Shown: positions 62,122 to 64,000 of the stretch, in pieces
Numbering within the stretch: the first letter of the stretch is position 1
Layout of the letters: the number at the start of each line of letters is the position of its first letter
DNA from: Paracoccus saliphilus
Lineage (GTDB): Bacteria > Pseudomonadota > Alphaproteobacteria > Rhodobacterales > Rhodobacteraceae
NCBI RefSeq assembly: GCF_028553805.1
Contig: NZ_CP067140.1
Span: forward strand, 1,302,001-1,366,000
Reading direction: 5' to 3'
Length of the DNA stretch: 64,000 bases
Translations under genes and position numbers: made by a program
The notes under the pieces: generated by a model
What the model was told of the DNA's origin: nothing
Seen by the model: the letters and a program-made list of their open reading frames with translations, nothing else
The model's database searches: none

Positions 62122-62433
62122 GCTGCTGCTGCTTGATTTGTACCTGCACCCATAGTTTTGCCATTTTGGCACCGAGAAGTGCCATTCTGGCCCCATAGAG
62201 CTGCCTGTGGTTTGCGATCAGCGGGGATGACGTCCCGCTGATTGCGTGGCGTTTGCGTGATGTGCAGAGGGTCGATAATCGGCTCCAATATTGCGCGGTC
62301 ATCAATGCTTCAAACAATCGCTCTGTCCCCTCACCACAAGTTTTGCTGCGGATGCGGGGGCAATATCTCACGCCGTAAGCTGTGACTTGCCGCGCCGGGT
62401 CAGCATGGTCTATCCTCACCGCAGGGAAAGGAG
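62122..62433. other. 312-bp gap after nrdJ, no supported gene
   Basis: Holds a direct repeat TGCCATTTTGGC / TGCCATTCTGGC (62160 and 62180) whose halves are themselves palindromic, a GCGGG...CCCGC hairpin near 62220-62240, and GGGAAAGGAG, the ribosome site of the next gene. Minus-strand frames are open through much of it (for example the stretch encoding ADRKPQAALWGQNGTSR), which could be a remnant of a broken gene, but I recognise no family. Confidence 0.45.
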
Positions 62434-62805
62434 ATGCCCATGCTGACGCGACGCAGACTGACCCTCTCGATCCTCATCACAGGACTTGCCGCACCTGCGC
62501 TGGCCCATCACGGCTGGCGCTGGACCAGCGGCGAAAACATCCGACTGACCGGCATCATCCAATCAGCCCGGCTTGGCAATCCGCATGGCGTGTTGCAGAT
62601 TGATGTCGAGGGTGAGCTCTGGCAGGTCGAGGTCGGTCAGCCCTGGCGTAATGAGCGCGCTGGTCTGACCGATGCCGATTTCGCCGAAGGCCGGGAGATC
62701 GTCATCGAGGGTGAGCCTGCGGCGGAGGTGGAAGATCGGCTGCTCAAGGCCGAGCGTATCTGGTTCGACGGCAATCTGCACGAACTCTATCCCGACCGCA
62801 GCTAG
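62434..62805 (+). CDS. Exported DUF6152-like protein
   Basis: 123-residue protein with a twin-arginine-like or Sec signal (MLTRRRLTLSILITGLAAPA, cleavage after ALA), then HHGWRWTSGENIRLTGIIQSARLGNPHGVLQID, the DUF6152 pattern starting with a pair of histidines after the signal. GGGAAAGGAG precedes it. The next gene is a small DUF6644-like membrane protein, a pairing that suggests the two act together in the envelope. Histidines at the mature N-terminus could bind metal; function unknown. Confidence 0.75.
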   Translation: MPMLTRRRLTLSILITGLAAPALAHHGWRWTSGENIRLTGIIQSARLGNPHGVLQIDVEGELWQVEVGQPWRNERAGLTDADFAEGREIVIEGEPAAEVEDRLLKAERIWFDGNLHELYPDRS

Positions 62806-62808
62806 GAC

Positions 62809-63267
62809 GTGGAGCCACTGATCGAGATGCTCGCGGTCAGCGATCCAGCGCAGATGATGCGCACTGGCCGCTGGATCTATGCTGCCGTCAGCGCCGGGCA
62901 TGTGCTGGGCATTGCGCTGCTGGTTGGCGCGATCGCCAGTCTCGATCTAAGGCTGATCGGGCTGTGGCCGACCGTTCCCGTGCCCGATCTAGCACAGGTT
63001 CTCGTGCCGGTTGCCGCCACCGGATTGACGCTGGCCGTGATGACCGGGCTGCTTCTGTTTCTGGCCGGGCCCGCGGATTACCTGCAGATGCGGGTGTTCT
63101 TGCTGAAACTGACTTTGATCGCCTGCGGTGCAGGCCATGCGGTGTGGTTTCATTCAACCAATAGTTTCGCGCGGCCAAACATCGGGCTTTGGCGTGTCGG
63201 GCTGCTCTCGCTCCTGATCTGGCTTGTGGTGTTGATCTGTGGCCGGATGCTGGCCTTCATCGACTAG
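62809..63267 (+). CDS. DUF6644-like four-helix membrane protein
   Basis: 152-residue membrane protein with four hydrophobic segments (about residues 22-48, 60-85, 92-112, 125-148) containing histidines within helices (VSAGHVLGIALLVG, CGAGHAVWFHSTN), reminiscent of cytochrome-b-like heme or quinone sites. GTG at 62809, three bases after the upstream stop, is the likely start; ATG at 62827 is an alternative. Probably co-translated with the DUF6152-like gene. Role unknown; a redox membrane subunit is a guess. Confidence 0.7.
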   Translation: MEPLIEMLAVSDPAQMMRTGRWIYAAVSAGHVLGIALLVGAIASLDLRLIGLWPTVPVPDLAQVLVPVAATGLTLAVMTGLLLFLAGPADYLQMRVFLLKLTLIACGAGHAVWFHSTNSFARPNIGLWRVGLLSLLIWLVVLICGRMLAFID

Positions 63268-63382
63268 ATGCCATTATGGGCCTGCGCTCCTCTGGTGGCC
63301 ATGAAGGTGGCTGTCCCCCAGAGTGATGATGTTGAAACGGGGTCCGCTGATTTCGGCCCCAGGCATCAAGCGAGGAACAGCC
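63268..63382 (+). ncRNA. Possible IS110 left end with structured leader (bridge-RNA candidate)
   Basis: 115 bp between the DUF6644 stop and the transposase ATG. Two potential stems are visible: CTCTGG / CCAGAG (63293-63330 region) and GGGG-CCG / CGG-CCCC (63340-63361 region). IS110-group elements encode their bridge RNA in this left-end position. The element boundary cannot be set from one end. Confidence 0.35.
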
Positions 63383-64000
63383 ATGGAGTATTATGCAGGA
63401 ATCGATGTGTCGCTGGAACAGTGCAGCGTTTGCGTGATGGATGCGTCGGGCAAGATCGTACGCGAAACGAAAGTGGCGAGTGAGCCGGCAGCGTTGTCTC
63501 GGTATTTTGCCGAGTTTGAGCTTCCGATCGTCAGGATCGGTCTCGAGGCGGGGCCATTGTCTCAATGGTTGCGCGAAGGCCTGGTCAACGCGGGTTTTGA
63601 TGTGGTGCTGCTGGAAACGCGGCATGTGAAGGCGGCGTTGTCAGCGATGACCGTGAAGACGGACCGCAAGGATGCCCGTGGGATCGCGCAATTGCTGCGC
63701 ATGGGCTGGTTTCGCCCGGTTCATGCAAAATCCGCGGACGCTCAGGCCGTGCGGGCATTGCTGGTCGGCCGCAAACTGCTGCAGGCCAAGCTGCGCGATG
63801 TCGAACTCAGCATTCGCGGCATTTTGCGTGGTTACGGGCTCAAGGTCGGCGAGGTAAGTCGCGGTCGTTTTGATGCCCGCATTCGCGACCTCATCGAAGG
63901 CCATGACATGCTGACGACGGTGATCAGTGCGATACTGAAGGCCCGGGCCGCCCTGTGGGACGAATTCACCCGGCTGCATCGTGAAATGCTGAAGATCGCC
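63383..64000 (+). mobile_element. IS110-family transposase, N-terminal part (cut by window edge)
   Basis: 206 codons are visible, with no stop. The DEDD-type N-terminal domain is recognisable: EYYAGIDVSLEQCSVCVMD (first Asp at residue 7), VRIGLEAGPLSQWLREGL (Glu at about 57), VVLLETRHVKAALS and TDRKDARGIAQLLRMGWFRPVH (two Asp at about 93-96). The start MEYYAGIDVS after GAGGAAC is typical. The C-terminal serine domain (transposase_20) would lie beyond the window. Likely an intact recent insertion, but intactness cannot be judged. Confidence 0.92.

Noticed and set aside
60070..62196. Minus-strand frame of about 700 codons opposite nrdJ
   Set aside because: Antisense to an unambiguous class II reductase.

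Overview
The window is chromosomal DNA of a high-GC alphaproteobacterium, most likely Paracoccus or a close relative in the Rhodobacteraceae/Paracoccaceae. The reasons are ChpT, OlsB-OlsA ornithine-lipid genes, a class II ribonucleotide reductase with NrdR, MmcB, a RibB fused to a degenerate GTP cyclohydrolase II domain, an RpoH close to those of alphaproteobacteria, and GANTC (CcrM-type) sites. Genes are tightly packed, often with ATGA start/stop overlaps. No ribosomal RNA, CRISPR array or prophage was seen. The only recognisable transposable element is an IS110-type transposase running off the right edge.

Layout. 0-9.2 kb: a lipoprotein fragment, a TetR regulator, a DUF1801 protein, then dnaG, rpoD (separated by a cluster of six GANTC sites), rmuC, yjbQ, nrdR and ribD. 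9.2-13.9 kb, minus strand: a capsule block kpsS-kpsD/wza-kpsC that splits the riboflavin genes. 14-17.3 kb: ribE, an unknown gene, ribBX, ribH, nusB. 17.3-19.6 kb: an AT-rich leader, a DUF481 outer-membrane protein, a 6S RNA gene on the minus strand (not a protein; recognised from sequence, fold and terminator) and mmcB with a candidate SOS box. 19.6-24 kb: purine/ureide catabolism (ureidoglycine aminohydrolase, a PuuE-UraD fusion) divergent from an NCS2/AzgA-type purine permease. 24-28.6 kb: an FKBP, a 2-hydroxyacid dehydrogenase with an orphan amino-acid ABC ATPase, cobD and a phosphatase.

28.8-39.1 kb is a leucine/isovalerate (liu) operon: isovaleryl-CoA dehydrogenase, two LprI-like secreted proteins, an acyl-CoA synthetase, methylcrotonyl-CoA carboxylase beta, a macrodomain gene, carboxylase alpha, a glutathione transferase, HMG-CoA lyase and methylglutaconyl-CoA hydratase. 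The macrodomain gene sits between inverted copies of a short interspersed repeat. 39-54 kb holds glyA, nadK, an amidase, an apparently inactive M48-like membrane protein, rpoH, rluD, lgt, a MidA-type methyltransferase, a multicopper-oxidase-like protein, tyrS, anmK and two identical tRNA-Asp genes. 54-64 kb holds an NAD-dependent reductase, proA, chpT, olsB-olsA, nrdJ with an upstream NrdR-like box, two small DUF proteins and the IS110 element.

The least explained signal is intergenic. Two homologous blocks of about 280 bp lie in convergent gaps after nadK and after the 50.0-kb oxidase gene. Each starts with a hairpin plus T-run that shows a compensatory base change, carries four or five GTRCACA-like units repeated at exactly 11-bp steps, and runs into a CTTCTTCTTCATGCAAATA-type repeat found five times in the window.
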